The notes under the pieces were generated by a model. The model was not told where the DNA came from. It worked only from the letters and a program-made list of their open reading frames with translations, and did no database searches. DNA of 64,000 nt, taken from Sorex araneus (lineage: Eukaryota > Chordata > Mammalia > Eulipotyphla > Soricidae). The stretch is from positions 33,945,557 through 34,009,556 of the forward strand of contig NC_073311.1 of NCBI RefSeq assembly GCF_027595985.1, read 5' to 3'. Positions within the stretch are counted from its first letter, which is position 1. Every line of letters begins with the position of its first letter. A program made the translations under genes and the position numbers. Below are positions 21,268 to 32,724 of this stretch, in pieces.

Positions 21268-21301
21268 ATATATATATATATACATATATACATACATATG
21301 T

Positions 21302-21334
<33 letters not shown>
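21268..21334 (+). repeat. (TA)n-(CATA)n-(CA)n compound microsatellite
   Basis: TA repeats pass into CATA units and then a run of CA dinucleotides. A SINE-B begins immediately after. Confidence 0.95.
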
Positions 21335-21337
<3 letters not shown>

Positions 21338-21598
21338 CTTGGAGAGCCCAGGAAGCTACCGAGAGTATTTCATCCGCTGGGCAGAGCCTGGCCATCTACC
21401 TGTGGCATATTCGATTTGCCAAACACAGTAACAATAGGTCTCATTCCCCTGACCCTGAAAGAGTCTCCAGTCATTGGGAAAGACGAGTAAGGAGAGGCTG
21501 CTAATATCTCAGGGCTGGGAGGAATAGAGACATTACTGGTGCCCACTCAAGTAAATCGATGAACAACTGGATAACAGTGATACAGTGACACAGTGATA
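21335..21598 (+). mobile_element. SINE-B with optional middle insert, headless
   Basis: Starts at 'ctcttggagagccc' without the tRNA head. After 'cagtaacaataggtctcat' it carries a block of about 90 bp ('cctgaccctgaaagag', 'gagaggctgctaat') before 'gacattactggtgccc'. The tail is ACAGTGA-type repeats. The same block occurs at 57933. Confidence 0.85.
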
Positions 21599-21887
21599 TT
21601 AAAACACTATGAAAAAAATAAAAAATAAAACTAAATTATTCATAGATTAGTTTTAGGCAGTTCCAGAACCAGTCCCACCTCAAGTGTCCACTTCCCTTAC
21701 CAGTGTTCCTTCCCACCCCCACGTGGTTACAGTTTGGATCTTCTGCTTTCAATGCTGTTGACTGCTGTTTGGATGTGTGGCTATACCACTCCTCTACAGC
21801 ATTCGAGGCCCTGGACCCCTGCCCCTCCCCCACTTCGGATCCACTTCTTCTTCCCATACTATCACTCCAGGCCCAGATAGTTTTTTA

Positions 21888-22060
21888 GTTGTTTTTTTTT
21901 GCTTTTTTGGGTCACACCTGGCGATACACAGGGTTCCTGGCTCTGCACTCAGGAATTACCCCTGGCGGTGCTCAGGGGACCATATGGGATGCTGGGATTT
22001 GAACCCGGGTCGGCCGTGTGCAAGGCAAACGCCCTACCCGCTGTGCTATCTCTCCAGCCC
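21888..22060 (-). mobile_element. SINE-A, intact, with 20-bp target-site duplication
   Basis: Flanked by perfect CAGGCCCAGATAGTTTTTTA at 21868-21887 and 22061-22080. A and B boxes are close to consensus, so this is a fairly recent insertion. Confidence 0.95.
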
Positions 22061-22080
22061 CAGGCCCAGATAGTTTTTTA

Positions 22081-22899
22081 ATGGCTATGTTTCATTTCAC
22101 AGCTTTGTGCAGAAGGCTGTTCCAGACCCCTCTGTATAATCCCATCTTGCAATGCTGTTCCCCATCTTGACACCTCTTCTAGGCAGAGTTCAGGCAAGAT
22201 CTACTCTGTGCTCACTAATGTTATATTTATTGTGAACTTACTTTCAGATAAGTACCGGTTATTTGTGCTGGTTGCTCTAGGAAAAACAAAAACAAAAAAC
22301 ACTTGTTTATCCAGTAAGCACAGGGTGAGGATTTCTTTACTGAGTGTTAACAGCAAATGGAGATGAAGTAATCATTTTTATGTATGTGTTTTTAACAAAG
22401 GTAGATAAGGAAGCCCCCAAAAGAAAATATCTCTCCTAACTTCCCTTAAGAGAAAAACAAAACGGAGGGTTCTGACCTTGGGGTACCACAAAGTAAAAAC
22501 TTTAGCCAAAGAATAGAAATATACTTGCGAGGAAAAAGAAAAACTGATAGTGGGGGGTGGGGGAAATAGGGTACTTGGGGATATTTTTGGTAGGGAAGTG
22601 TTATGCTCAGATTTATTTTTTTGGAAAGCCCCAAGGATGACAAATTTGAGACAGTGTTGACGTGACTTCTATTTTTGTCTTCAACTCTTAATAATGTAGT
22701 TTTTCATGTGGGCTTATATTTTAATCTAGAAGCCAGTGTTTTTTAATTTATTCTTTTTGCTCTTACTCCAGGAAGGAGATCACTTTTAGCAGCCTCCCCA
22801 TCTGGCAACTTGCCTTGCTTCCCTTACGTATGACTTCCAAGGGCAGAAGCTAAGGCGTTCATGTTGAGTTCATATCAACAGGGGTTCCGAAAACACAAT
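22081..22899. other. Single-copy intergenic DNA
   Basis: No gene or young repeat recognised. A G-rich patch sits at 22548-22565. Confidence 0.5.
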
Positions 22900-23027
22900 C
22901 AAGGGCTCATGAGATAGTTCAAAGAGCAGGTGGGAGGCTATGGTTAGACCCCTGACACAGAATGGTTTCCAGAGCATGCCAGAAGTAAACCTTGAGAATG
23001 TGTCAGGAGTGGCCCTTAAAACCACAT
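22900..23027 (+). mobile_element. SINE-A, diverged and shortened
   Basis: 'caagggctcatgagatagttc' to 'ggagtggcccttaaaacc'. B-box region and mid body are degraded. Confidence 0.65.
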
Positions 23028-23201
23028 ATATCAAAACATGATACATACAAATTTGAGGCTAATCTCTCTTTTTGCTAAAGCAATTTAGGTTGTTTAGAGA
23101 GACTGGGAGGCAGAAAGATGAAAGAGATGCTACAAAGCAAAAATGCAGGTTAACATCACTGACAGTGCATCAGAGACTGCTCAGCGCTGTGTTTTGTTTG
23201 A

Positions 23202-23250
23202 TATATATATATATATATATACATATATACATATGATATATATATACACA
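23202..23250. repeat. (AT)n microsatellite
   Basis: AT dinucleotides with ACATAT interruptions, self-complementary. Confidence 0.95.
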
Positions 23251-23969
23251 TTTTAAACAATCCAATATCTATAGATGCCATTCCATAGTGTGGCCTGTAT
23301 TGAAGCATTGGCTTGCTGAATTCCAGGAAAACTTTCTATCTGGTAGCAGAATTGACAACACTTGACATGTCCTAAAGGAAACAAGAAATTTACAACCAGA
23401 TTTGAACTCTTAAATTGTGGACTGCAAAACTTGCAGATGTGCCCTTAAAATCACTTTTATCAAAGAAATGATGAGAAATAAAGCCCCTATAAAGTTTGAA
23501 GACCGTTTGGAAATGAGACAGTCACGCGGGGGAGGGGGGCCCGGGAAGCAATACTCAGGTGGCTAAGAAGACATCTCATGGCTGACAGATCTTGGAAAAT
23601 AAGCTACATTTATTAAAAGACTCACTGAAAAATGAATCAAAGGACATATTAAAACATTAATCTGCCAAATAAAATATTTTCTCTGGAATGAATATCATCC
23701 CTAGGGGCAGATAAGAGAAAGCAGGGGGAAAGAAAAAAAGCCTTCTATTCTAGTCTCTTTAAGTATCTCACTTCTTCTTTGACCTCAGTTGGCAGGGAAA
23801 CCTGAGAGAACCACATGGCTTGTTCTCTCCCAGACCCTTTTCCCCAGAAACTGAGGGGGCTCCTGTGAGGGCAGGTGAAGACTGGAAGGAGGCCTGGCTT
23901 GGCATCTTTCTCAGCTCCAAGGGGCTAGGACTGTATTTCTTGCCATCCAGGAATTCTCACTGACTTTAC
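23251..23969. other. Single-copy intergenic DNA
   Basis: Contains a small G-rich patch at 23526-23548. No gene recognised. Confidence 0.5.
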
Positions 23970-24146
23970 AATTTTTCTTTTTAGTTTTTGGGTCACACCT
24001 GGGGATGCTCAGGAGTTATTTATTACTGGCTCCGCATTCAGGAATTACTCCTGGCAGTGCTTTGGAAACCATATGGGAACCGGAGATGGAACTCTGGTCC
24101 AGTGTATCCAAGGCGAGGGCCCTATTTGCTGTATCTCTCAGCCCGC
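23970..24146 (-). mobile_element. SINE-A
   Basis: 'ttttgggtcacacctgggg' to 'gctgtatctctcagccc'. The body carries a small 'ttattta' insertion. Confidence 0.85.
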
Positions 24147-24887
24147 CCTTCAGTTGTTAACCTCCAAGGTCATTTAGCCATACCAGGCCACCTCCCAAGA
24201 TTCTTTCCTTCTAGTAGCTGATCCCTTTTACTTTCTTTGAAGTTCCCACCTTCTACTCTGTCTCCTGGGACCGCCTCCCAATGGTCATACTGAATGCACC
24301 TCCCCAGCTGCCAAAAGTCTATTTCAGTTTTAAGGCTTAACTGTCCTCCAGGGAAAGAAGCAAATGATAAAAATCAACTTTAGAAAGTTGCAATCTTAAA
24401 GGAATCATATCACACTCATATAAGCCGTGGTTCTGGACTCTAAGTACTTAGTACTTTCAAAATGTGGAGCACAGGGATTTCCCCTTCCCTTCAATTAAAT
24501 ACGACAAGGGATAGGGACTTTTTGGGGATTTTCATAGTGTAGATTCTGGACCAGGAGATAAAGTATCACCCCAGGAAGATAAAATGTGAACTTTGGAGTC
24601 CACTCTAGACACCGAATCAGGAACTTTGGTGGTAGGGCACAGTTATATGGACACTACTATTTCAGGATACTGCTATTAAAAAAATAAAAATTCTAATGGC
24701 AAAATTATAAAATTAAAAGAAATCCCTTTTAACGAAGCATATACTATCTCACACAAAAACCATGTCCCTGATAAGAGAAATTAGCATTTTTATTTAAAAT
24801 ATAAAAACTACCATTAAGTATCTACAAAGTTTTAAGTGAATTGTTTGCTTCCCATTTGGGTTAAACACTTTCTTCCCATCTCCTATT
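24147..24887. other. Single-copy intergenic DNA
   Basis: Nothing recognised beyond AT-rich sequence. Confidence 0.5.
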
Positions 24888-25060
24888 TTTGTTGTTCTTT
24901 GTTTGCATGATTTTGCTCTGACTCCACACCTAGAGATGCTGGGAGTTGCACTGGGGTAGGAAGAACCAAGTAGCACTGAGGACTGAGCTCAGGGATCCCA
25001 AATACAAAAACATGAACTCTAGCCCTTCGAGCTATCTCTCTCCCCAACCCTTTTTCCCAG
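24888..25060 (-). mobile_element. SINE-A, diverged
   Basis: Tail 'tttttgttgttctttg', middle 'ccacacctagagatgctggg', end 'gagctatctctctcccc'. Confidence 0.65.
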
Positions 25061-25230
25061 CTTCTGAGACATCAGGCAAGAAGAGCTAATCTCAGATAAT
25101 GATGTCCACATGGTACTCTCCAGAGAGAAGATAATACTCAGGAAGCTTAGTAAAATGATTATCTAATCAAAAGTTGGCATTTTCCATCCCTTTATTTTCA
25201 CTTCTAAGAAAAGCAGCAGAAAAGAAACTT

Positions 25231-25350
25231 GGGGCCAGAGAAAATGAAGCCCATATTTAGTGTGCACTAGGCTAGGGTTTAACCCTGCTGCTGCATGGTC
25301 CCCCAATCACCACAAGCACGACCCCAAGGAAAGTAATAAACAAAACAGAA
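25231..25350 (+). mobile_element. SINE-A, internally shortened
   Basis: 'ggggccagagaaaatg' head, 'tgctgcatggtccccc' and an A-rich tail. About 50 bp of body is missing. Confidence 0.6.
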
Positions 25351-26043
25351 AAAAAAAATAACAACAAAAGAGAAACATAGAAAAACAAACTAAGAATAAG
25401 TTTAAAAAGGAGCTGAACTTAAAACTAAGATAGATCAGTATCTGAACACATCAAATCACATTTAAAATAGGTCATTGATTAAAACAAGAGAATATTCAAA
25501 TTATAAAAAATAAGCTCAATAAATATAAGCATAGAGATTCTACATATTGATGCCAGACATGATTATGGAAACTATCATGCATTTGGACATACTTCAACAA
25601 GAATTTAAGGGTTGAAAGAAATTCCATTAGAAAATGCCATTTAGGATGTGTTCGCTCATGAGGCACAGAGTTAGACTGAACCAATTTCCTGAAAAGATTA
25701 TCCCAGTACAGGGGCAGAGCAGAAATTTTCCCCTAACCCCCCTGGATTCTTCCTGGGTTAGTCAAACACTCATCAAGCAAACAAATTAACATCAGACAGC
25801 AGCATAGGCAAAAGAACCAATTTAATTACAAAAATCTGTATGGACATAGACTCTAAAGCAAATAGGGCAAGATGAGGACATCTAAACACCCTGAGCTGAG
25901 CAATCCGAGAGGTTTCGAGGGACTCAAGGAGAGAAAAGGGGAATCATATAATGAGAAGAGATTGACATGACAAAAAGCAGACATTCTCTAATGACATGTT
26001 TGCCTTGGCGTCAAGATAGGCCTGAGATAGATTTTTCCCATAG
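25351..26043. other. Single-copy AT-rich intergenic DNA
   Basis: No feature recognised. Confidence 0.5.
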
Positions 26044-26057
26044 AAAGGTTATTTCTA

Positions 26058-26166
26058 GGCCTGCAGAGATAACTAGTGGGCGGGAGGCCTGGGTTCAGTT
26101 CCCTGTCCTGCAGGCTTCCCCCTGCACCAAACCAGCACTGCCGAGTAGGGCCCCAAAACAAAACGA
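26058..26166 (+). mobile_element. Short SINE variant with 14-bp target-site duplication
   Basis: Only 109 bp between perfect copies of AAAGGTTATTTCTA (26044-26057, 26167-26180). It keeps the tRNA-like head ('gttcagttccc') and joins straight to 'cagcactgccgagtagggcccc' and an A-rich tail. Confidence 0.85.
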
Positions 26167-26329
26167 AAAGGTTATTTCTAATAAAAAAAAAATTCTCATT
26201 CTGTATAATAGCTCTGATTTTCATTTTTTTCTGGGCAGTTAAGGGAGTAGCAGGGCCTTGACTGACCACAACTTGAAATAATTCACATGCGATAGTGACA
26301 GATCTTGTGAAGACTTATTCTGGGCAATT

Positions 26330-26495
26330 TTGTTGTTTTGGGTTGGTTGGTTTGGGGGGGGCACACCTAGTGGTGCTGGGACTACTCCTGGCTTTGTGAT
26401 GTAGCGTTGCCCTTGGTGGTGCTACAGAATCATGTGGTGGTGGGTATTGATTGAACTTGGGCTTCCAGCAAAGCATTCTCTCTATTCTTGACATC
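26330..26495 (-). mobile_element. SINE-A, diverged
   Basis: 'ggggggcacacctagtggtgctggg' (partial) and 'tgattgaacttgggcttccagc'. The head has decayed to 'tctctctattcttg'. Confidence 0.65.
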
Positions 26496-26499
26496 TGGA

Positions 26500-27149
26500 G
26501 ATGTGTTTCTTCCGAACTACAAAAAAGTATTTTAATGAAAGAAAATAGTAATGTCAATTGCATTTCTTTTCTGAAGGAGAAAAGATAAAATATGATCTAT
26601 TACTTTTTGTTCTTAACATTTTGCTAAATAAATCTTCTTTTCCCCAAATGAAGCAGAAGCAATTTTCTGCCTAGATATTTGCAGTTTGATTTGTTGAGTT
26701 TAAAAGCAACGGGCTTTCTTATTTGTATTATGCATTAAAAACACCCCATATTTGCCCCCTTTTTTGCCTTTCAACTAGAGCTCTCTTCTTTAAATCTTTT
26801 CTCCCAGAAAAATGTAGGGAATATTTTTATCTTCTTAAAACCCATTTGACTATGCTGAATTTTAACTGCGATGCTGAACTTTAAATTCAAGGAATGGTCT
26901 CCACACTGTTTATAACGTCTGACCTTACTGATTATGCCCCAAGTAAATTTCAAACAGCGAAACAGTAATGAGAGATGTATCTATAAAGTACACAACAAGG
27001 AACGTTTTTTCTTAGATTTCTCCTTTATCCAAACAAAGCTCTCTGTACAGTATTTAGAAGATAGGAGGCTGTGATAATCAAGGCTACTTTTATCTTTAGC
27101 TTCAAAGTTCTATCCTTAGTCTCTTTGACAGATGATCTCATCTTTTTTT
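26500..27149. other. Single-copy AT-rich intergenic DNA
   Basis: No feature recognised. Confidence 0.5.
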
Positions 27150-27296
27150 AAAGAGCTTTGAGATGTTTTTTACATATCATGAAATTCACCATTTGGAGGT
27201 GTATAATTCAATGATTTTTCAGTTAATTTACCAAATTGTACAGTCATCACCATCATAGCTTCAGCACATTTTCATCACGACTAATAAAATTCTACT

Positions 27297-27460
27297 GCAG
27301 GCCAGAGAAATAGGTGAGTGGACTGAGCTCATGCTTTGAATTCAGGAGGATTCCTGGCGCCACGTAGTTCCTCATGCACTTCTGAAAGTGACCACTGAGC
27401 ACAGAGCCAAGAGTAGCCCCTGAGCACTGACAAGTTTGGCCCCCCCAAACAACAATAGCA
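27297..27460 (+). mobile_element. SINE-A nested in old L1
   Basis: 'ggccagagaaataggtgag' through 'gagcacagagccaagagtag' to a C-run/CAA tail. It inserted into the ancient L1 listed above. Confidence 0.8.
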
Positions 27461-27593
27461 ACAAAGTGTCATTATTACGCATATAACTGCATCTCCATCC
27501 CAGATCCAAGCGATTGGCAGAATTCTTTTGATTTTATAGATTTGTCTATTCTGGACTTTTTATGTAAACAAAACCATATGCTATGTGATTTGC

Positions 27594-28234
27594 TTTTTTT
27601 TTTAAATAATTGAATCACTGTGAGATAGTTACAAGGCTTTCATGATTGTGTTTCATTCATACAATCATCGAACGCCCATTTCTACACCAGTATACATTTT
27701 CCATCACCAATGTCCCCAGTATCCCTCTGCCACCCCCACCCAACCCCACCCACTGCCTCTACAGCAGGCACGTTCCTTTTTACTATCTCTATACTTTGGG
27801 ACATTATGGTTTGCAACACAGATACTGAGAGCCATCATAGTTTGGTCCTGTGTCCTCTTTCAACACACATGCCTCCCAAGCAATCCCTCCAACCATCATT
27901 GACTTAGTGGTCCCTTCTCTTTCCCAACTGCCTTCTCCCCAGCACATGAGGCAGGCTTTCATCCATGAAGCAGTCTTCCTGGCTCTTGTTTCTACTATCC
28001 TTGGGTGTTAGTCTCATACTATGTTATTTAATATTCCACGAATTAGTGCAGTCATTTTATAGTCTGTCTCTCTTTCTGACTCATATAATGTAGCATTTTA
28101 GTCTCCGTGTCCATCCACTTACAGGCAAATTTCGTGACTTCCTCTTTTCTATTAGCTGCATAGTATTCCATTGTGTAGATGTGCCACAGTTTCTTTAACC
28201 TATATCTGACTCTTATGGGTTAGTATTTTTTGAG
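27594..28234 (-). mobile_element. Younger L1 3' end nested in old L1
   Basis: Starts with a T run (reversed poly(A)) and 'attgaatcactgtgagatag', then the C/T-rich tract (27715-27760), and runs to 'gctgcatagtattccattg' and 'gtgccacagtttctttaacc', which are L1 3'-region phrases. It matches the elements at 2030 and 52224. Confidence 0.8.
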
Positions 28235-28275
28235 GTGCATCCATGTTCAACTTGCATCAGAAATTTTCCCACTTC

Positions 28276-28599
28276 TTCCTTTCTCACTTCCTCCCTCCAT
28301 CCCTTCCTTTCTTTCCTCTTACATTGCCCACTTTCCTCTAAGTCAAAACAAGAAACAATAGACCCCCAGATGGAATGTCTCAAACCTCACTAAAACTCTG
28401 TGCCAAGACTTTCTATTTCTGCTTCTCCTCAAATTCTAAACCAATCGAGTTGGAGTTTCCAGGCCTTGCTACTGGGGTCAGCTACATGAGAGACTTTCCC
28501 TGCTGTCCTGAGGGAAGGGAACTGCCAGAAGCAATTCATCTTTTCTTTTTCTATTCTCCTTATCCCACCCACTCCTTATATTTTAAAAACTTTCCATTT
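28276..28599. other. Single-copy pyrimidine-rich DNA
   Basis: CT-rich patch at 28266-28320. No gene recognised. Confidence 0.5.
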
Positions 28600-28790
28600 G
28601 GGGACTGGAGAGATAGTACAGGGGTTAAGGTACTTCTTGCCTTACTCGAGGCCAACTCCTACAAATTGACCCCTGGTGCCATATAAGGTCCCTCGAGTAC
28701 CCTCCAGGAATTATATTGGAACACAGAACACGGAATAAATAAGTCCTGAGCACCACCTCCCTACTATGGCCTAAGAAGTCAAAAAATAAA
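28600..28790 (+). mobile_element. SINE-A
   Basis: 'ggggactggagagatagtac' head and 'gtgccatataaggtccc', with an extra 20-25 bases around 'ggaacacagaacacgg'. Confidence 0.8.
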
Positions 28791-30284
28791 CACACAAAAT
28801 TAAAAACCTTTCAATTTGTACTACGACTTAGAGCTGCTACTTCCTGGAAAAGATGCTTCCCAGATTCATTAACTGTTTGATAAAGCCAAATTAATCTCTA
28901 AATGTATTGTTTATAATTTTTTTTTATTACTGTAGAGGGAAACTGAGGCTTCATTTCATAGCTGCAGGCCCGACCTTTGAGAGATTGATTTGGGGATCCT
29001 TCTACTTCCCACGTCCATGAGTTTTCTTTCTTTGCTACTCTTCCACTCTAAACCCTTCAAGATATCTTTCTCCACTGCTAGAACTAGCCCTTCTCCAAGG
29101 CCATTGCCTTCTGCGCGGAGAAATCAGCTGCTTACCTTTGATGCCAACTTATTCCACACACCCAAAGCCTGACATTTGATTGCATGCGTCATAAATCCAC
29201 TTAATTAAGAGAAAAAAAACACTCCTTCCTGTGGATACTCTTATGAGAAGACTGAGGAGGGTAACTAAGAGTGCTTAGCTAAATTTGGAAAGAAAATATG
29301 CTTGATAGTCTGAGATGATTAAACTAGAGTTAAACTCCATTTTTTTAAAATCCCCTCCTTCCCATTGCTGTTTTTGTTGTTGTTCATGGTGATGTGGCTG
29401 TTGTTGTGAGGACCAGGGGTCACGCCTGGCTGTGGTGTTAAAGCGTGGTGCTCACCATGATTGCACAGAGACTGGGGTGCTCGTGACCAGCTCTGCACTC
29501 CTTTGGTTATGGTACTTGCACTAGAGCAGTTAAACGCTTAATAGAAGCTTTATTCAGATACATTCTAACAAACAAGATGGTAGAAGAGTCCTTTTAAAAG
29601 AAAGTTCCCTTTCATCTGCCTGAAAAGAAGGAACGGACTTAAACCAAAAACAGGAACTATTCTGGCGATGTATGTGCAAAAAAAATAAGCATCCTTTAGG
29701 GCTCTTTTAAAATTAGCCAGAGTGCACAGAGAAGTCTTTGAAAAGAAAAGTAGAGGGGAGGCAGGGCGGGGAACATGTCTTTTGATTTCATAAACACCCA
29801 TTGTTCAATCATTCTGAAGAAAGTGCAAACTTCTGATGAGCAGCCTCCACCACCTTCATGGACAAATTAGTCCTTTTAAGGCAGGAGAAGTAACATGCAA
29901 ACCAATGCAGCAGCAAAGCGAGAGGTGACCTCCGAGTTCCTACATTTTGACTTGGTACAAATATATAACTCTGCCATTCTGGTCTAAGAGACAATTCTCT
30001 CTAGCGGCTGCCACACTGTATTCATATACAGTTTGGATCTCTTAAATTGTAAACAACCTGCTCCCGTTATTTTTCTGCCTTCAAAAAGAGAATTAGGGGA
30101 AATCCTGCGTAGGAGACTTCTCCCATATAATTGGAGTCTTCCTGCCCTCTCCCTTTTCCTTTTCTCCTACTAAATAATGCCTTAAAACATAATAATAATG
30201 AAATAAAAAAGAGAGTACCAGAGCGCTATTTAACCCATTGGTTTTGTTTGTTTATTTGTTTGTTTTTTTGTTTGTTTTTTGTTT
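28791..30284. other. Single-copy intergenic DNA
   Basis: A diverged SINE-like patch may exist at 29390-29500. A (GTTT)n tract at 30243-30285 is probably the tail of the next SINE. No gene recognised. Confidence 0.45.
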
Positions 30285-30467
30285 TTAGGGGGATTTGGCT
30301 TTTTGGGCCACACCTGGTGATGCTTATGGGTTACTCCTGGCTCTGCACTCAGGAATTGCTTCTGGCAGTGCACGGAGTACCATATGGAATGCCGGAAATC
30401 AAACGCAGGTTGGTCACATGCAAGGGCAGCACCGGCACCCTCCCTGCTGTCCTAGTGATCCAGCCGT
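30285..30467 (-). mobile_element. SINE-A
   Basis: 'ttttgggccacacctgg', 'ctctgcactcaggaattg', 'gtaccatatggaatgcc', 'gtgatccagcc'. Moderately diverged. Confidence 0.88.
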
Positions 30468-30479
30468 TAGTTTAACAGA

Positions 30480-30612
30480 TTGGGAACAGATTGGGGTGAT
30501 GTAGGAGGCCAGGGTACAATCTCTAGTACCTCATGGTCCTGGAGTCCTTCCGGGAACAACCCTAAATGAGCTGGGTGTGGCTTCTGAGCGCCACTGGATT
30601 TGGCCCATAAAA
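30480..30612 (+). mobile_element. SINE-A body fragment, diverged
   Basis: 'gtacaatctctagtacctc', 'gctgggtgtggc' and a CAAA tail. The head is lost. Confidence 0.55.
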
Positions 30613-30859
30613 CAAACAACAAATTACAAATAGAAACTTACCTCAAGGCATTCTCTGCTGAGTTCCTCTTCCCAATGACTTACCCGCCCCGTGTATTTGC
30701 AGCTACCATCTTTCCCCAATTTTCTGAAATGGCCCTCACAAGAGTCCTTTAGACATTAATCTGGTCTTATTCTAATGAGAAGAGTTAAGAGTCTGACACA
30801 GGACCAATGTGTAATCATGCAAAATTGAGGCAACTTGATAAGAGGCAAACATCTGTTTG

Positions 30860-30962
30860 TTCAGACACCACACCAATGTTGCTCAGGGCCCAGTTCTGTG
30901 TTCAGGGCTGTTCATATGCTCCCCGGCAACTGGCAACACCCTGAGCTATCTCTCCAGCTCGA
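30860..30962 (-). mobile_element. SINE-A, shortened
   Basis: Ends with the clear head 'ctgagctatctctccagctc'. Part of the body is missing. Confidence 0.65.
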
Positions 30963-31064
30963 CAAGTAAATATGCAGCAGGTTAAAAGAAATAAAAAGCC
31001 TAACAAGCATGTGAAGGAAGTAGCAAGACTAATGTTTAAGTTTGGTGTTTGAGTGAGTCCCTGC

Positions 31065-31193
31065 ATTGCTTGTTCCAGTTCAGTGCTAGTGGGTTATCCT
31101 GGCAGTGCTCTGGGGACCAGGAGGTGGCAAAGATCTACGCCAAGGCCTCCACATGGAAAGTATGTGCTCCAGCATTTTGCGGTGTCTTTCAGA
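31065..31193 (-). mobile_element. SINE-A, diverged
   Basis: 'ggttatcctggcagtgctctggggacc' (partial), 'gtgctccagca'. Confidence 0.55.
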
Positions 31194-31486
31194 CCATAGA
31201 AAAACTTTAATCAGGATTTTCAGTTTAGATAATAAGGCTGTATATGAGGACTAATTGACTTTTGAACTTCGTAGCATCCAGAAAATGGGATACACAATAC
31301 AGAATATTGCTTTGCAAACTGAAGAACAGAAACAGAACCTATCAAACAAAACAGGGACACTATCAAAAGAAAAGCACATTGATATCTAATGCCCGGTTTG
31401 AATGAACCCAAATATGTTTGCTTAGCTTGTGAACACCAAGCGAAAGAGGAAGCCTCTCATCTTTGTTTCTTGTTTTTCTCTGTGTG

Positions 31487-31612
31487 TTTGTTTTGTTTGG
31501 GGAACACACCTGGCAGAGCAGACTCCCAGATTTATGGTCTGTGGTGCCTCCTGGCAGTGCTGGAGGGACCATGTGGTTCTGGAGATAGAACCTGGGTTTC
31601 CTGAAGCACTTA
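31487..31612 (-). mobile_element. SINE-A, diverged, head lost
   Basis: 'gtttggggaacacacctggc', 'cctggcagtgctggagggacc' and 'agaacctgggtttcc'. Confidence 0.65.
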
Positions 31613-31734
31613 GGACTTTATCAGACCAGGTTCTTGCATATTAGTTTCTTACCACACTCACTCATTTGTGTGTACTTCCTCGTGACTTCTGACCTATGTT
31701 TTGCTTTTGACTCTAACTTCAAGATAATATTTTA

Positions 31735-31870
31735 GGACTGGCAGTGTGGCTCAGTGGTAGTGACTTGCTTTGTATGTGTGAGGCCTTGGGTTTGATGCCT
31801 GTCACTACATGGACCCCTAAGTACAGAACCAGGAGTAGCCCCAGCATTGTAAAGTGTTTCCTACCCCTCT
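31735..31870 (+). mobile_element. SINE with tRNA-Ala-like head and SINE-A body
   Basis: The head 'gtgtggctcagtggtagtg' belongs to the tRNA-Ala-like type, but the body 'cagaaccaggagtagcccc' is the SINE-A body. This links the two families. Confidence 0.7.
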
Positions 31871-32297
31871 ACCAACCCCCCAAAAAAGACAAAACCTTAA
31901 GCTCATTTCATTGTAAGCAAAATGACCTCAATTATAATGAGTTCTACCCAAAGATCAAAAAAATTTTGAAAATCAATGAGAAAGAATAATGAATTTTCTA
32001 ATACTGCTCCCCTGCCACCCACTCTTCTATATAATTCCTGCACATTATAGGTCATATTTTCCTCATTTGGTGAGTACATCAACTTTCATGGGATCAGATT
32101 GCTCACTAAAATTCTTCCTTATTATTTATGTGAATTAGCTCACTACACGTGGATAGACACACAATGTATAATGTATACACACATCTCTTTATGCATTTTT
32201 AAATCTTTGGTAACAATTTGTGCATCTGAGATGTATATGTAATACATAATGCATTTTTTCCTTAAAACTATACATCTTTTTCTTAAATTTGTTTATA

Positions 32298-32400
32298 TAT
32301 TTTGGTTTTGGGGTCACCCTTGGCCATACTCAGGGCCATCTCCCAGTATTGCTGGAGACCATGACATGCTGAGAAAGAAAGGCGGGGTCCTATGTGCAAA
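32298..32400 (-). mobile_element. SINE-A, diverged
   Basis: 'ttttggggtcacccttggcc' and 'gctggagaccatgacatgc' remain. Confidence 0.6.
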
Positions 32401-32459
32401 TATTGTGCCCTTTGATATTTGTCTCTAGTTCCAAAGTTGTGGGATTTTTCTTTTATTAT

Positions 32460-32500
32460 TTATGCATGCATGTATGCATGTATGTATGTATGTATGTATG
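32460..32500 (+). repeat. (TGCA/TGTA)n microsatellite
   Basis: Tandem GCAT/GTAT tetranucleotides directly before a SINE, possibly grown from its tail. Confidence 0.9.
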
Positions 32501-32650
32501 GGTTTTCAACCATACCTGGCAGTGCTTAGGGCTTACTACTGGCTCTGTGATCAGAGAGCACCCCTGGTCATTTTCGGGGGACTATATGTAGTGCCAGGGA
32601 TCAAACTCATATATGCCTCATGAAGGGCAGGTACTATAAGGTCCTACTAT
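32501..32650 (-). mobile_element. SINE-A, diverged
   Basis: 'catacctggcagtgcttagg', 'ggggactatatgtagtgcc', 'ggatcaaactc'. Confidence 0.75.
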
Positions 32651-32724
32651 CTATATGTTCTTGTTGCTTTAAGTTTAAAGGGTTCACTTGGAGAAATACT
32701 ATTTTAACCAAAGTATAGATAAAA

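Larger units (their letters stand above)
27150..28275 (-). mobile_element. Ancient L1 3' region, split by two later insertions
   Basis: 'catgaaattcaccatttgg', 'gtataattcaatga', 'ttgtctattctggac' and 'gcatccatgttcaacttg' follow the L1M-type 3' UTR in reverse order. The old element occupies 27150-27296, about 27465-27590 and 28235-28275. A SINE-A and a younger L1 end fill the gaps. Confidence 0.75.
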
